A stretch of 64,000 nucleotides of DNA, from positions 5,700,516 to 5,764,515 of the forward strand of contig NZ_BDUD01000001.1 in assembly GCF_003113895.1 (NCBI RefSeq), written 5' to 3'. The position numbers and the translations under genes are program-made. This document shows positions 35,279 to 43,732 of this stretch, piece after piece (positions within the stretch are counted from its first letter, which is position 1; every line of letters begins with the position of its first letter). This stretch comes from Nostoc commune NIES-4072. Lineage in GTDB: Bacteria; Cyanobacteriota; Cyanobacteriia; Cyanobacteriales; Nostocaceae. The notes under the pieces were generated by a model that saw only the letters and a program-made list of their open reading frames with translations, was not told the DNA's origin and ran no database searches.

Positions 35279-35682
35279 AATTTTAGATATATCAAAGTTG
35301 TTTAGGTGATTATATCGAAACTCTTTTGTGTAACTTACTCAAATTTACCATCTTGCGTTCTGAGTAAGGATGCTTTACTCAATTGTTTTGCTAGTACAAG
35401 TTATGCTCAATTAGACGTTAGGAACTATAGCGGTGCAATATAGCCTCAACCTCACCCTGCATTTGAGTCAAGCAAACACTCTCCTCTTCAAAACATCGGA
35501 GAGGGGTTGAGGATGAGGTTGAACAAAACCGCTATAAACTCCTAAATATGGATGCTGGATTTCTATTTATGTCCCCACGAAATTGTGGAGTACTTAAGTA
35601 CAGTTCTAGCATTCGACACCCAAAAAACTCCGTACTTAGCAAAGTGCGTGGGTAGTTAACGAACTATTCTAGGTAATTTTTC
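35279..35682. other. intergenic region between coaD and lgt
   Basis: 404 bp between divergent coaD and lgt. It contains the palindromic element at 35426-35536 and a second palindromic stretch, GTGGAGTACTTAAGTAC to GTACTTAGC (about 35584-35640). Nothing coding. Confidence 0.55.
35426..35536. repeat. MITE-like palindromic element (111 bp)
   Basis: Ends TATAGCGGT and ACCGCTATA are exact inverted repeats, with inner inverted blocks CCTCAACCTCA and TGAGGTTGA. No reading frame. Confidence 0.7.
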
Positions 35683-36558
35683 ATGGCACTGGATTTTTCC
35701 ACCTTGCCCTTGGCATTTCAATTTACTTCTCCAGGACCGATTCTGGTGAAATTAGGGCCACTCAGTATCCGTTGGTATGGCTTATTGATTGCCACAGCAG
35801 TGTTAATTGGCGTTATCCTTTCCCAGGAATTGGCAAAGCGTCGTAATGTTAATCCTGAGTTGTTAGGCGATTTATTCTTTTGGTTATTGATTGGGGCGAT
35901 TCCTGGCGCACGGCTATATTACGTTTTTTTTGAGTGGTCAAAATATGCCCCAACTCCAGGGAAAATCTTTGCTATCTGGGAAGGAGGTATTGCCATTCAT
36001 GGAGCAATTCTTGGTGGCGTTTTGGCTGCGTTAATCTTTGCCAAAATTAAGCAGGTTTCTTTTTGGCAACTGGCAGATTTAGTAGCGCCTTCGCTGATTT
36101 TAGGGCAAGCGATCGGACGTTGGGGTAATTTCTTTAATTCTGAAGCTTTTGGCGATCCGACAAATTTACCCTGGAAGCTGTATATTCCCCCAGATCATCG
36201 TCCTCTAGAGTATGCGAGTTTCGATTACTTCCATCCCACCTTCCTCTATGAATCTCTGTGGGATTTAGCGGTGTTTGCATTGCTAATAACGTTGTTTTTC
36301 CGGTCTTTGTCCGGTAAGCCACGTTTGAAGGTAGGCACGCTGTTTCTAGTTTACTGGCCAGCCTACAGCTTAGGACGCTTGTGGATTGAAGGTTTTCGCA
36401 CTGATAGCCTGATGTTAGGGCCGTTACGAATGGCACAAGTAGTCAGTAGTCTAGGAATTTTATTTGGATTACTTGGATTAGCTTGGCTTTACTTACTCAA
36501 ACGCCCTTTACCCGATGTAGTGCCTACTCCTAAGGGAGATGGGGAGATAAGGGGATGA
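35683..36558 (+). CDS. lgt: prolipoprotein diacylglyceryl transferase
   Basis: 291 residues, about seven transmembrane segments. Motifs: [15 protein letters not shown] near the N-terminus, [19 protein letters not shown], and the Lgt signature [14 protein letters not shown] (about 145-158), then [12 protein letters not shown] and [13 protein letters not shown]. It adds diacylglycerol to the lipobox cysteine of prelipoproteins such as the one at 12602. Its C-terminal residues ([11 protein letters not shown]) run into GGGGAGC-type repeat DNA. Confidence 0.96.
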   Translation: MALDFSTLPLAFQFTSPGPILVKLGPLSIRWYGLLIATAVLIGVILSQELAKRRNVNPELLGDLFFWLLIGAIPGARLYYVFFEWSKYAPTPGKIFAIWEGGIAIHGAILGGVLAALIFAKIKQVSFWQLADLVAPSLILGQAIGRWGNFFNSEAFGDPTNLPWKLYIPPDHRPLEYASFDYFHPTFLYESLWDLAVFALLITLFFRSLSGKPRLKVGTLFLVYWPAYSLGRLWIEGFRTDSLMLGPLRMAQVVSSLGILFGLLGLAWLYLLKRPLPDVVPTPKGDGEIRG

Positions 36559-36621
36559 GGGAGCAGGGGGAGCAGGGGAGCTTGGGGGAGAAGAATAACT
36601 GATGCCCAATTCCCAATTCCT

Positions 36622-36735
36622 AAAAAATAAAAAATGCCCCAGAGTATTCTCTAGGGCTTAACCAGGGTGCATCTACCATTACTCTCTACTAGGGAAAGAG
36701 GGTGAATCCGGAAAGATACTGAGAAAATATCAAAA
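36622..36735 (-). ncRNA. candidate small RNA with terminator, antisense to the cobM leader
   Basis: On the reverse strand a hairpin GCCCTAGAG/CTCTGGGGC (36657-36636) is followed by ATTTTTTATTTTTT, a textbook intrinsic terminator, but no protein gene on that strand ends here. Upstream, 36735-36660 could be the body of a roughly 100-nt transcript. No convincing promoter identified; length is a guess. Confidence 0.35.
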
Positions 36736-36755
36736 AAGTTTTTTGAGGGATTGCC

Positions 36756-37571
36756 GTGTCTTCTTCTAAAAGTGAAAATCTGAGTTATGAAAAAACACTA
36801 TATGCCATAGAACCATCTGTGTACATTGTGGGAGCAGGCCCTGGAGATCCTGATTTATTGACGGTGAAGGCGCAGAAACTACTAGCTGTTGCTGATGTGA
36901 TTTTATTTGCTGATTCTTTAGTACCCGAACAGATTTTAGAACTTTGCCGAAAAGATGCGGAGATAATTAGAACTGCGAATCAGACTTTAGAAGAGATTTT
37001 GGCGATTATGATCGATAGAGTGCGATCGCAACACAAATCTCTCGTCCGTCTCCATTCTGGCGATCCTAGTCTCTACAGCGCCATCCACGAGCAAATGCAC
37101 CTCCTCGCTGAAGCAAATATTCCTTTTGAAGTCATACCTGGTATCAGCGCCTTTCAAGCCGCAGCTGCCAAACTCAAAGTAGAGTTGACTGTCCCCGGTT
37201 TAGTTCAAACCATCATTTTGACGCGGATCAGTGGACGTACAGAAGTCCCCGCCACTGAAGAATTAGCCTCTCTCGCGGCACATCAAGCTAGCCTCTGCCT
37301 ATATCTAAGTGCGCGTCATGTCGAAAATGCCCAAGCTAAACTACTCGAACACTATCCAGCCGAAACCCCGATTGCAATTTGCTTTCGCATCGGATGGCCC
37401 GATGAAAAAATCAAGGTTGTCCCCCTGAATGAAATGGCAGACTGCACTCATAAAGAAAAACTAATTCGCACTACACTTTATATAATCAGTCCAGCCCTCT
37501 CGGCAAATAAAGGGCGATCGCGTTTATATCATCCCGAACATAGTCATTTATTTCGCTCATCTCATAACTAA
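36756..37571 (+). CDS. cobM: precorrin-4 C11-methyltransferase
   Basis: 271 residues, SAM-dependent tetrapyrrole methylase fold: VYIVGAGPGDPDLLTVKAQKLL (about 22-43), VLVRLHSGDPSLYSAIHEQM-type motif (SLVRLHSGDPSLYSAI, about 96-111), PFEVIPGISAFQAAAAKLKVELTVPG and TIILTRISGRTEVPATEEL, where the last phrases point to CobM/CbiF rather than CobI or CobJ. It methylates C11 in cobalamin synthesis. GTG start at 36756. Single gene; the other cob genes are not in this window. Confidence 0.92.
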   Translation: MSSSKSENLSYEKTLYAIEPSVYIVGAGPGDPDLLTVKAQKLLAVADVILFADSLVPEQILELCRKDAEIIRTANQTLEEILAIMIDRVRSQHKSLVRLHSGDPSLYSAIHEQMHLLAEANIPFEVIPGISAFQAAAAKLKVELTVPGLVQTIILTRISGRTEVPATEELASLAAHQASLCLYLSARHVENAQAKLLEHYPAETPIAICFRIGWPDEKIKVVPLNEMADCTHKEKLIRTTLYIISPALSANKGRSRLYHPEHSHLFRSSHN

Positions 37572-37575
37572 ATGG

Positions 37576-37641
37576 TGGGCATTGGGCATGAGGCATGGGG
37601 CATTGGGCATTGGACATTGGGCATGGGGCATGGGGCATTGG
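37576..37641. repeat. short tandem repeat (GGGCATT/GGGCATG heptamers)
   Basis: About nine heptamers of GGGCATT, GGGCATG, GGACATT or GAGGCATG directly after cobM. Same family as 1816-1865. Confidence 0.85.
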
Positions 37642-37731
37642 TGATTAATTCTTCTCCCTCACTCGCTCATCTCTTTTGCGGTTCGATAAACTTAACAGTG
37701 TGAATAAAATCCCAAATCTTAATTCAGTACT

Positions 37732-38085
37732 ATGCCATTAATTAAAGTGCAAACTTCTGCAACTGCTCCTGAAAAAGCTGAAATTGAATCAATGCTTTTA
37801 AACCTATCAGCCAAGTTAGCAAAACATTTGGGAAAACCAGAATCTTATGTAATGACTGCTTTTGAGCCAGAAATTCCCATGACCTTTGCAGGGAATACAG
37901 ACCCAGTTTGCTATATTGAAATTAAAAGCATTGGCACAATGAAACCAGACCAAACCGCAGCAATGAGCCAGGAATTTTGCCAGCAGATTAACCAAACTCT
38001 AGGTGTGCCGAAAAATCGAATTTATATAGAGTTTGCAGACGCTAAGGGTGCGATGTGGGGCTGGAACGGTACGACCTTTGGGTAA
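37732..38085 (+). CDS. MIF/tautomerase-superfamily protein
   Basis: 117 residues starting MPLIKVQTSATAP; after Met removal the N-terminal proline is the catalytic base of this superfamily. It has LGKPESYVMTAFEP and CYIEIKSIGTM in the middle, and the C-terminal PKNRIYIEFADAKGAMWGWNGTTFG, the usual MIF-type ending (YIEF.D...WGWNGTTF). Likely a trimeric keto-enol (phenylpyruvate) tautomerase; physiological substrate unknown. Confidence 0.92.
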   Translation: MPLIKVQTSATAPEKAEIESMLLNLSAKLAKHLGKPESYVMTAFEPEIPMTFAGNTDPVCYIEIKSIGTMKPDQTAAMSQEFCQQINQTLGVPKNRIYIEFADAKGAMWGWNGTTFG

Positions 38086-38163
38086 TTCCTCGTCTTCTTT
38101 GGTCAAGCCTAAGTTAATCTGGCAGGTGTAGGATAGAGATCCTACATCAACTCTTGATTTTTT

Positions 38164-39258
38164 ATGTCTGCTACGCCTCTTGTATCTCAAGTTGAGTTAC
38201 ACAACCAAGTAAAATCAGAATTAATTCCCCCCCTTCTCGGCGCTTCTCTTGCGGAGTTAACCACTTGGGTACAGCAGCAGGGACAACCTGCTTATAGAGG
38301 AAAGCAGCTGCATGAATGGATCTATAACAAGGGAGTGCGATCGCTAGCTGATATTTCTGTTTTCTCCAAGCAATGGCGGAAGGAATTAGCAGAAATCCCC
38401 ATTGGACGCTCAACTTTACATTACCGTTCTGAGGCTCCCGATGGCACAGTCAAATTTCTTTTACGATTAGCAGACGATCAAATTATCGAAACTGTTGGCA
38501 TCCCAACCTTTGCAGAAGCGGGAGATGGGCCAAAATCTCGTTTGACAGTTTGCGTTTCTACTCAGGTGGGTTGCCCAATGGCGTGTGATTTCTGCGCTAC
38601 TGGTAAGGGAGGCTACAAGCGTAACCTAGCACGGCATGAAATTGTCGATCAGGTGTTAACTGTGCAAGAAGATTTTCAGCAACGGGTTAGCAATGTAGTG
38701 TTTATGGGACTAGGCGAACCTTTGTTGAATACTGAGAATGTCCTAGCGGCGTTGAAATCTCTGAATCAAGATGTCGGTATTGGACAGCGATCGCTTACAG
38801 TTTCTACAGTTGGGATTCGCGATCGCATCCGTCAGTTCGCGCAAAACAATTTGCAAATCACCCTCGCTGTAAGTCTCCACGCCCCGAATCAAGCACTGCG
38901 GGAAAAACTCATCCCCAGCGCCCGCGCCTATCCTCTCGAAGATTTGCTGGCTGAATGTCGAGAATATGTGGAAATCACTGGACGCCGCGTTACCTTTGAA
39001 TATGTTCTCCTCGCTGGTGTCAACGATTTACCAGAACATGCATTGGAACTGTCAAAGCGTCTGCGAGGATTTCAAAGTCATGTGAATTTGATTCCTTATA
39101 ATCCTATCCAAGAAGTGGATTACAAACGCCCTAACCGCGATCGCATTCAAGCATTTGTCAACGTCCTTAAGCAACAAAATACTGCCGTTAGTGTGCGTTA
39201 TTCCCGTGGTTTAGAAGCTGATGCTGCTTGTGGACAACTTAGAGCAAGTAAGAATTAA
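38164..39258 (+). CDS. rlmN: 23S rRNA (adenine2503-C2)-methyltransferase
   Basis: 364 residues. Radical-SAM cluster [11 protein letters not shown] (about 138-148), N-terminal [62 protein letters not shown], and the C-terminal [19 protein letters not shown], which holds the second catalytic cysteine. It methylates C2 of A2503 in 23S rRNA (and A37 of some tRNAs). A decayed partial copy lies 2 kb downstream (40743-40970). Confidence 0.97.
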   Translation: MSATPLVSQVELHNQVKSELIPPLLGASLAELTTWVQQQGQPAYRGKQLHEWIYNKGVRSLADISVFSKQWRKELAEIPIGRSTLHYRSEAPDGTVKFLLRLADDQIIETVGIPTFAEAGDGPKSRLTVCVSTQVGCPMACDFCATGKGGYKRNLARHEIVDQVLTVQEDFQQRVSNVVFMGLGEPLLNTENVLAALKSLNQDVGIGQRSLTVSTVGIRDRIRQFAQNNLQITLAVSLHAPNQALREKLIPSARAYPLEDLLAECREYVEITGRRVTFEYVLLAGVNDLPEHALELSKRLRGFQSHVNLIPYNPIQEVDYKRPNRDRIQAFVNVLKQQNTAVSVRYSRGLEADAACGQLRASKN

Positions 39259-39274
39259 ACCTCTTGCAGTCAAT

Positions 39275-39345
39275 TTTATGAATAAATATAGAACCGCAGA
39301 TAAACGCAGATGTATCTTGAGGATTATCTCTGTTTATCTATGGTG
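39275..39345. repeat. CGCAGATAAACGCAGATG...CTGTTTATCTATGG repeat
   Basis: AACCGCAGATAAACGCAGATG is answered by ATCTCTGTTTATCTATGG, an imperfect inverted pair of a type common in intergenic regions of filamentous cyanobacteria. Confidence 0.5.
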
Positions 39346-39527
39346 TAAAACTGCCTGAAATCTCTTTTTAAACCTACTTGCCGGAGATACATGGATTACG
39401 GAAATCCGGCAACCCATCTAAAAATGTGAATGTATAATTTAATTAAGATAAATATATAAATAATGTTGAAATTTTAATGGTTTAGCGATCGCTCAACCCA
39501 ACCTATAACAATTGAGGAAATAACTGC

Positions 39528-39998
39528 ATGTTGAATCGCTTATTAAGGGTTAAAGCATGGCTACTATTGATTGTGCTTGGAAAAGCTTTATCAATTAATT
39601 CTCCTGCCTATGCACAAATAATTCAGACGAATCCTCAGCAACCTGAGTCTTTTCAAGAAAGAATGAGACAACAACAAGAGCAGCAAACTCAGCGAACACA
39701 ACAGCAATTTAACGAAACATTGCTTCGACAACAGTTTCAGCAACCACAGTTACAACAACAACTGAGACTACAACAGCAACAATTTACACAACAACAGCAA
39801 GAACTTATACGCCAGCAACAACAGAGACTACAACAAGAACAACTTAGACAGCAATGGCAAAACTTTACACGACAGCAACAACTAAGAATACAACAGCAAC
39901 AATTCAGACAAGATCAACAAATTAGACAACAGCAACAATTGAGGTTACAAGAACAGATACGACAGCAAAAACTCCGGCAACAGAATAACAACCTGTGA
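39528..39998 (+). CDS. secreted glutamine-rich protein
   Basis: 156 residues with a signal peptide (AWLLLIVLGKALSINSPAYA, cleavage probably after AYA at about 29). The mature part is over 40 percent Gln with Arg and Leu interspersed in a loose QQ(L/F)RxQQQ pattern. Codons are a mix of CAA and CAG, so the tract is not a simple recent triplet expansion. Probably an extended helix or low-complexity periplasmic protein; function unknown. Confidence 0.6.
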   Translation: MLNRLLRVKAWLLLIVLGKALSINSPAYAQIIQTNPQQPESFQERMRQQQEQQTQRTQQQFNETLLRQQFQQPQLQQQLRLQQQQFTQQQQELIRQQQQRLQQEQLRQQWQNFTRQQQLRIQQQQFRQDQQIRQQQQLRLQEQIRQQKLRQQNNNL

Positions 39999-40076
39999 AA
40001 TGCTCGAAATTGTTGACAACTAAACTTTATTCTTAAAAATTAGAGAAAATTTTCTCTAATTTTTAATTTTTAATGA

Positions 40077-40256
40077 CTAGCGCCGTGCATAAATACCTGG
40101 GGCGTAAGCCTCAATCACTTTACCAGTGCGAGTGCAACTAATCATCAAATAGTCACAACTAGAGCATTGTGTTCGAGTTAATTGACTATCAGAAATGTAA
40201 TAGCGTTCAGCTTGGCAGCCGCAATTCGGGCAGTAAATTTTTTGTACTGTCTGCAT
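40077..40256 (-). CDS. mini zinc-ribbon protein (59 residues)
   Basis: MQTVQKIYCPNCGCQAERYYI at the start and LTRTQCSSCDYLMISCTRTGKVIEAYAPGIYARR at the end: two CxxC knuckles (CPNC, CSSC) 25 residues apart form a zinc ribbon. A short free-standing form conserved in many filamentous cyanobacteria as far as I recall; function unknown. ATG at 40256. Confidence 0.75.
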   Translation of the reverse strand: MQTVQKIYCPNCGCQAERYYISDSQLTRTQCSSCDYLMISCTRTGKVIEAYAPGIYARR

Positions 40257-40742
40257 TTTAAAACCCCTGGTTGTAACTATTTTTTATTTGAGAAAACTGC
40301 CAGTGAAACTAGCGAAATTTTTGATTTGACCCAACTTAACAAACTGTCTTAATATTGGCTGATTATTTTAAACAAAATTTCAGATTTGAAAGATTTACGA
40401 TATCTTTGTATATTATCCTAACATTTAGGTGATTTTACCCTCCCACTTTAGATACATAAATTGTTTTTTAATTAAATACTGCTTAGAAATTTACTGATCC
40501 CTATGACGAATGCCTTGAGAAAGACTGATTTACAGGCATTTCAGAGAAACACAAAAAAAGCCGTTCTTGTATTCAAAAATTAAATACCGAAAAATACTGT
40601 ATATTTAGTCACAAAATATCTATCTTAAGATTTAGTTAATATTTGCTACAAGATTAATTAAGATTAAAACTAGTGAACTTCTAAGGCAACGGCTTTTTTC
40701 GTTCGCAGTATAACTTCAAAATCCGCTCAAGATTCTTTTAGG
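40257..40742. other. AT-rich intergenic region
   Basis: About 490 bp. A distant inverted pair AAAAAAGCCGTT (about 40554-40566) and AACGGCTTTTTT (about 40689-40700) encloses about 120 bp. No gene recognised. Confidence 0.5.
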
Positions 40743-40970
40743 GTGTGATTTCTGCGCTATCGATTCAGTAATCAAGACTTAACCCCCCAACTCTTATAGG
40801 GTTGGGGAAGAGGTTCTTTCAGGATTACTAAGGATGAAATTATCGATTAGGTTTTGACTGTGCAAAAAGATTTTTAGCAATGAGTTAGCAATGTAGTGTT
40901 TATAAGTATGGTGAACCGTTACTAAGCATTAACCCAAGTTGTGGGTTATTAACCTCCAAGCAAGATATAA
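40743..40970 (+). pseudogene. decayed rlmN fragment with a small inserted palindrome
   Basis: TGTGATTTCTGCGCTA (40744-40759) equals the rlmN cluster region at about 38585. After about 70 bp of inserted sequence, the match resumes at about 40833 with ATGAAATTATCGATTAGG, ACTGTGCAAAAAGATTTTTA and TTAGCAATGTAGTGTTTAT, mirroring 38635-38710. The frame has stops (for example TTTTTAG for TTTTCAG). The insert carries CAGTAATC...GATTACT ends and a CCCCAAC/GGTTGGGG stem. Confidence 0.88.
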
Positions 40971-41081
40971 CTAGTACAGCACGGTGTAAATAAGCAGACC
41001 ATTGAAAAGCTCCAAAGAGCTTATTTCATAATACTTTTGACTTTTGACTTTTGACTTTTGACTTCCGCCTCGCGGTACTAG
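40971..41081 (-). repeat. CTAGTAC-family palindromic element, copy C (111 bp, inverted)
   Basis: Read on the reverse strand: CTAGTACCGCGAGGCGGAAG, four AAAAGTC units, then TTATTTACACCGTGCTGTACTAG at the end. Same length as copy A. Its CTAG end provides the TAG stop of the adjacent response-regulator gene. Confidence 0.88.
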
Positions 41082-42370
41082 CCACTTGGGTTAAAGATGG
41101 CATAAGTGGCTTTTCCCTGCCTTTTAGCTCGGTACATAGCAATATCAGCATCTCGCAACAAAGTTGCAGGCTCCTCATAATGACTAAAATTCCAAGTAAT
41201 ACCAATGCTAGCTGTAGTAGATAATTGATATCCATTCAGGTTAAGTGGCAATCGTAAGGAGTCTTGAATCCGTTTAGCAACATTGGTAGCGTCGGTAATA
41301 TCTTTAATATCCTCTAAAAGAACTGTAAACTCATCACCACCAAATCGTGCTACAGTATCGCCACCCCGTAAGCACGACTCTAAACGTCTAGCGATCGCTA
41401 CTAAAAAATCATCCCCTATTCCATGCCCAAAGCGATCGTTAATCCCCTTAAAGCCATCTAAATCTAAAAATAAAACTGCAAAATAATAATCGTTTCTGCG
41501 TTTGCTACGTTCAATTGTTTGTCTGAGCCGATCTAAAAATAAAACCCGATTTGGTAATTCTGTAAGCCCATCATAAAAGGCATTACGGATCAGTTGTGCC
41601 TCTGTCTCTTTGCGTTTGGTAATGTCTTGAAAAACAAAAACTGCGCCAGTAATCTTGCCATTTTGATCGCGGATAGGTGCAACATTATCCCCAATCGCTA
41701 TTTCTTTGCCATCTTTGGTAATCAATGTACAGTTTTCTGGTAAATTGAAAATTTCGCCTGATTCGATTACGTATCTAGCTAAATTTTCAATTATTTCTCC
41801 TACATCTTTGTCAACTAAGCTAACTACTTCTGCTAAATCTTTCTCAAATGCTTCACTTTGCTTCCAGCCAGTGATTTGTTCTGCCTTAGTATTCATCATT
41901 TGAATACAACCATTAGTATAAGTCACAATAACTGCACAGCCCATACTGTTGATAATTGCTGCCAGCCTCTGTTTTTCTTCGTATAATATCTTTTTGCTCT
42001 GATGTTTGTACAGAGCCATTTCAATCGCTAAATATAAATCACTTTCAAGAAATGGTTTAACTATGTAACTAAAAGGTTCACTTAGCTGATTTTTTTGTGA
42101 TTTTTTATATTCTGAACTCTCTGTTATATATATTACAGGAATATGGAAATCATTCTGGATAATATCTGCTACATTTACACCATCAATTTCCTCAGCTAGG
42201 TTGATATCAATTAATACTAAATGTGGATGAGTTTCTGCTACCTTTTTGATTACCTCTTCACCAGACTTAGTTATTTCTAAAACTGAATGACCTAATTTTT
42301 GTAAACTATTTCTAATATTTGAGGCTAGGATTTTCTCATCCTCAACAACTAGGATTTTGCGGACGAACAT
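41078..42370 (-). CDS. response regulator with PAS and GGDEF domains (diguanylate cyclase)
   Basis: 430 residues. Receiver domain (about 5-120): ILVVEDEKI acidic pair, phosphoacceptor in LVLIDINLAEEIDG (about 55), Thr in VIYITE, Lys in YIVKPF. PAS domain about 130-255. GGDEF domain about 265-425, with RFGGDEF and inhibitory-site RGGD five residues before it. Phosphorylation of the receiver should control cyclic di-GMP synthesis. The reading frame ends in a palindromic element, so the last residues (NPSG) may be slightly altered relative to the ancestor. Confidence 0.92.
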   Translation of the reverse strand: MFVRKILVVEDEKILASNIRNSLQKLGHSVLEITKSGEEVIKKVAETHPHLVLIDINLAEEIDGVNVADIIQNDFHIPVIYITESSEYKKSQKNQLSEPFSYIVKPFLESDLYLAIEMALYKHQSKKILYEEKQRLAAIINSMGCAVIVTYTNGCIQMMNTKAEQITGWKQSEAFEKDLAEVVSLVDKDVGEIIENLARYVIESGEIFNLPENCTLITKDGKEIAIGDNVAPIRDQNGKITGAVFVFQDITKRKETEAQLIRNAFYDGLTELPNRVLFLDRLRQTIERSKRRNDYYFAVLFLDLDGFKGINDRFGHGIGDDFLVAIARRLESCLRGGDTVARFGGDEFTVLLEDIKDITDATNVAKRIQDSLRLPLNLNGYQLSTTASIGITWNFSHYEEPATLLRDADIAMYRAKRQGKATYAIFNPSG

Positions 42371-43187
42371 GTTACAATAACCTGTTTGCTAAGGTTAAGA
42401 TTTTTGCTATGAGTATCAACTCATGTAAAATCTCATTATCTTATCATAAACAATTTCTACCTATTCTGTCTTCTTGGCTGATATAAATACTGAGTCACGA
42501 TCAAATAACATCATTTTATTAAGCTCCAATAATTTCTGTACTTGTCAAAGCTAATTTTGATTATTTCATAGGGCTAATGTCAAGCTATTAACATTGAACA
42601 TAAATTCTTATGTAATTTCTAGCAATTAAAAAGCAATTTTCATAAATTATGTAAGAATTTTTCCGAATAAAATAAATACTGCGTATAGTATTTATGTATA
42701 AATTAATCAACACAAAGAAATCATTAAATCACAACATAGTCCTTTTCTGTAAGTGAAAATAACATAATGTGTTGTTATTAGTATAATAGTAAACAATCAC
42801 TATAATATTACTAAAAATTAATCATCGTCGGGTATTAAAAATTTTAATAGCGCTCTGTATGCAAATAGATTTTATCTCAGTCAGCGTCTAAATTACCGTC
42901 TGAAACTATCTTAGATTTTAAATGGTAAGTGAAATAGTATTATTTAAAACTATTGATAGCAGTTTCCGTACAGATAGGGTACAGAAAAAAATAATTAACC
43001 ATAGATGAGCGTATATACTCGTAGAAACGCGCATCTTTGCATTGGTGTCAATTTAAATATAGCTTCACTGAAGGCTTGACTCACCCGCCTGAAACTAAAG
43101 TTCCAGGCTAACAGCTAAAGTCTACTTCAGTAGACTAAAGATTTTTGGGTGTTATTTAGTCATCAAGAATAGAACACCTTTTGTGAT
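42371..43187. other. AT-rich intergenic region with hairpins
   Basis: 817 bp upstream of the response-regulator gene and downstream of folB. It is AT-rich with runs of TA. At 43098-43136 lie CCTGAAAC...GTTCCAGG and a perfect AGTCTACT/AGTAGACT hairpin followed by AAAGATTTTT. No gene recognised. Confidence 0.5.
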
Positions 43188-43556
43188 TTAGAGATCGGAC
43201 TTACTTTTAGTCACTTCAATGCTAATTTTGCCACCAAAATCTGGAATAGGTGCAGCAGGTTTGCTCAGAATGACTTGAACTTGTGTTACACGATCGCATT
43301 CTTGGAGAATAGAATCTGTAATCGTTGTTACCAACTTCTCCACTAAAGCAAACTTAGATGTTTTGACCAGATGTTGTATCAAGCTAATGACGCTGCGATA
43401 ATCTAAAGTGTCTTCGATCGCGTCAGTCTTGGCCGCTGTGGAGATATCCAACCATAACCTCACATCCACCTCAAACCATTGTCCTAGCACCTTTTCTTCT
43501 GGTAGATACCCAGTGTAGCCATAGCAGCGAATTCCCGTTAAATGAATGCAGTCCAT
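43188..43556 (-). CDS. folB: dihydroneopterin aldolase
   Basis: 122 residues from ATG 43556 (MDCIHLTGIRCYGYTGYLPEEKVLGQWFEVDVRLW). I reject an ATG 24 codons upstream because the family starts at this point. Further motifs: DTLDYRSVISLIQHLV, FALVEKLVTTI (catalytic Lys region) and VQVILSKPAAPIPDFGGKISIEV. It converts dihydroneopterin to hydroxymethyldihydropterin in folate synthesis. Divergent from menD. Confidence 0.93.
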   Translation of the reverse strand: MDCIHLTGIRCYGYTGYLPEEKVLGQWFEVDVRLWLDISTAAKTDAIEDTLDYRSVISLIQHLVKTSKFALVEKLVTTITDSILQECDRVTQVQVILSKPAAPIPDFGGKISIEVTKSKSDL

Positions 43557-43732
43557 AAATGTTTGAGAGCAAATTGTGCATTTTGTAGAAACTGGAGCAA
43601 GTTTGCTTGGGAATTTTCCTGACCACAAACTCGCGTGGCGGTCTTGGGTTCCATCCTTGCATTTGTCAAATCCCAGATGGATTTTAAATTGATCCCTAGA
43701 GAAAATCTAAAATTTAAGATTGTTTTATAGCT

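Noticed and set aside
40926..40945. ACCCAAGTTG resembling the IS982 terminal repeat
   Set aside because: Only ten bases match, and the stretch also aligns loosely with the decayed rlmN copy; no second end or transposase nearby.
42972..42986. Possible NtcA site (GTA...TAC) in the 42.9 kb intergenic region
   Set aside because: The spacing is nine bases rather than eight, and no nitrogen-regulated gene follows in a suitable position.
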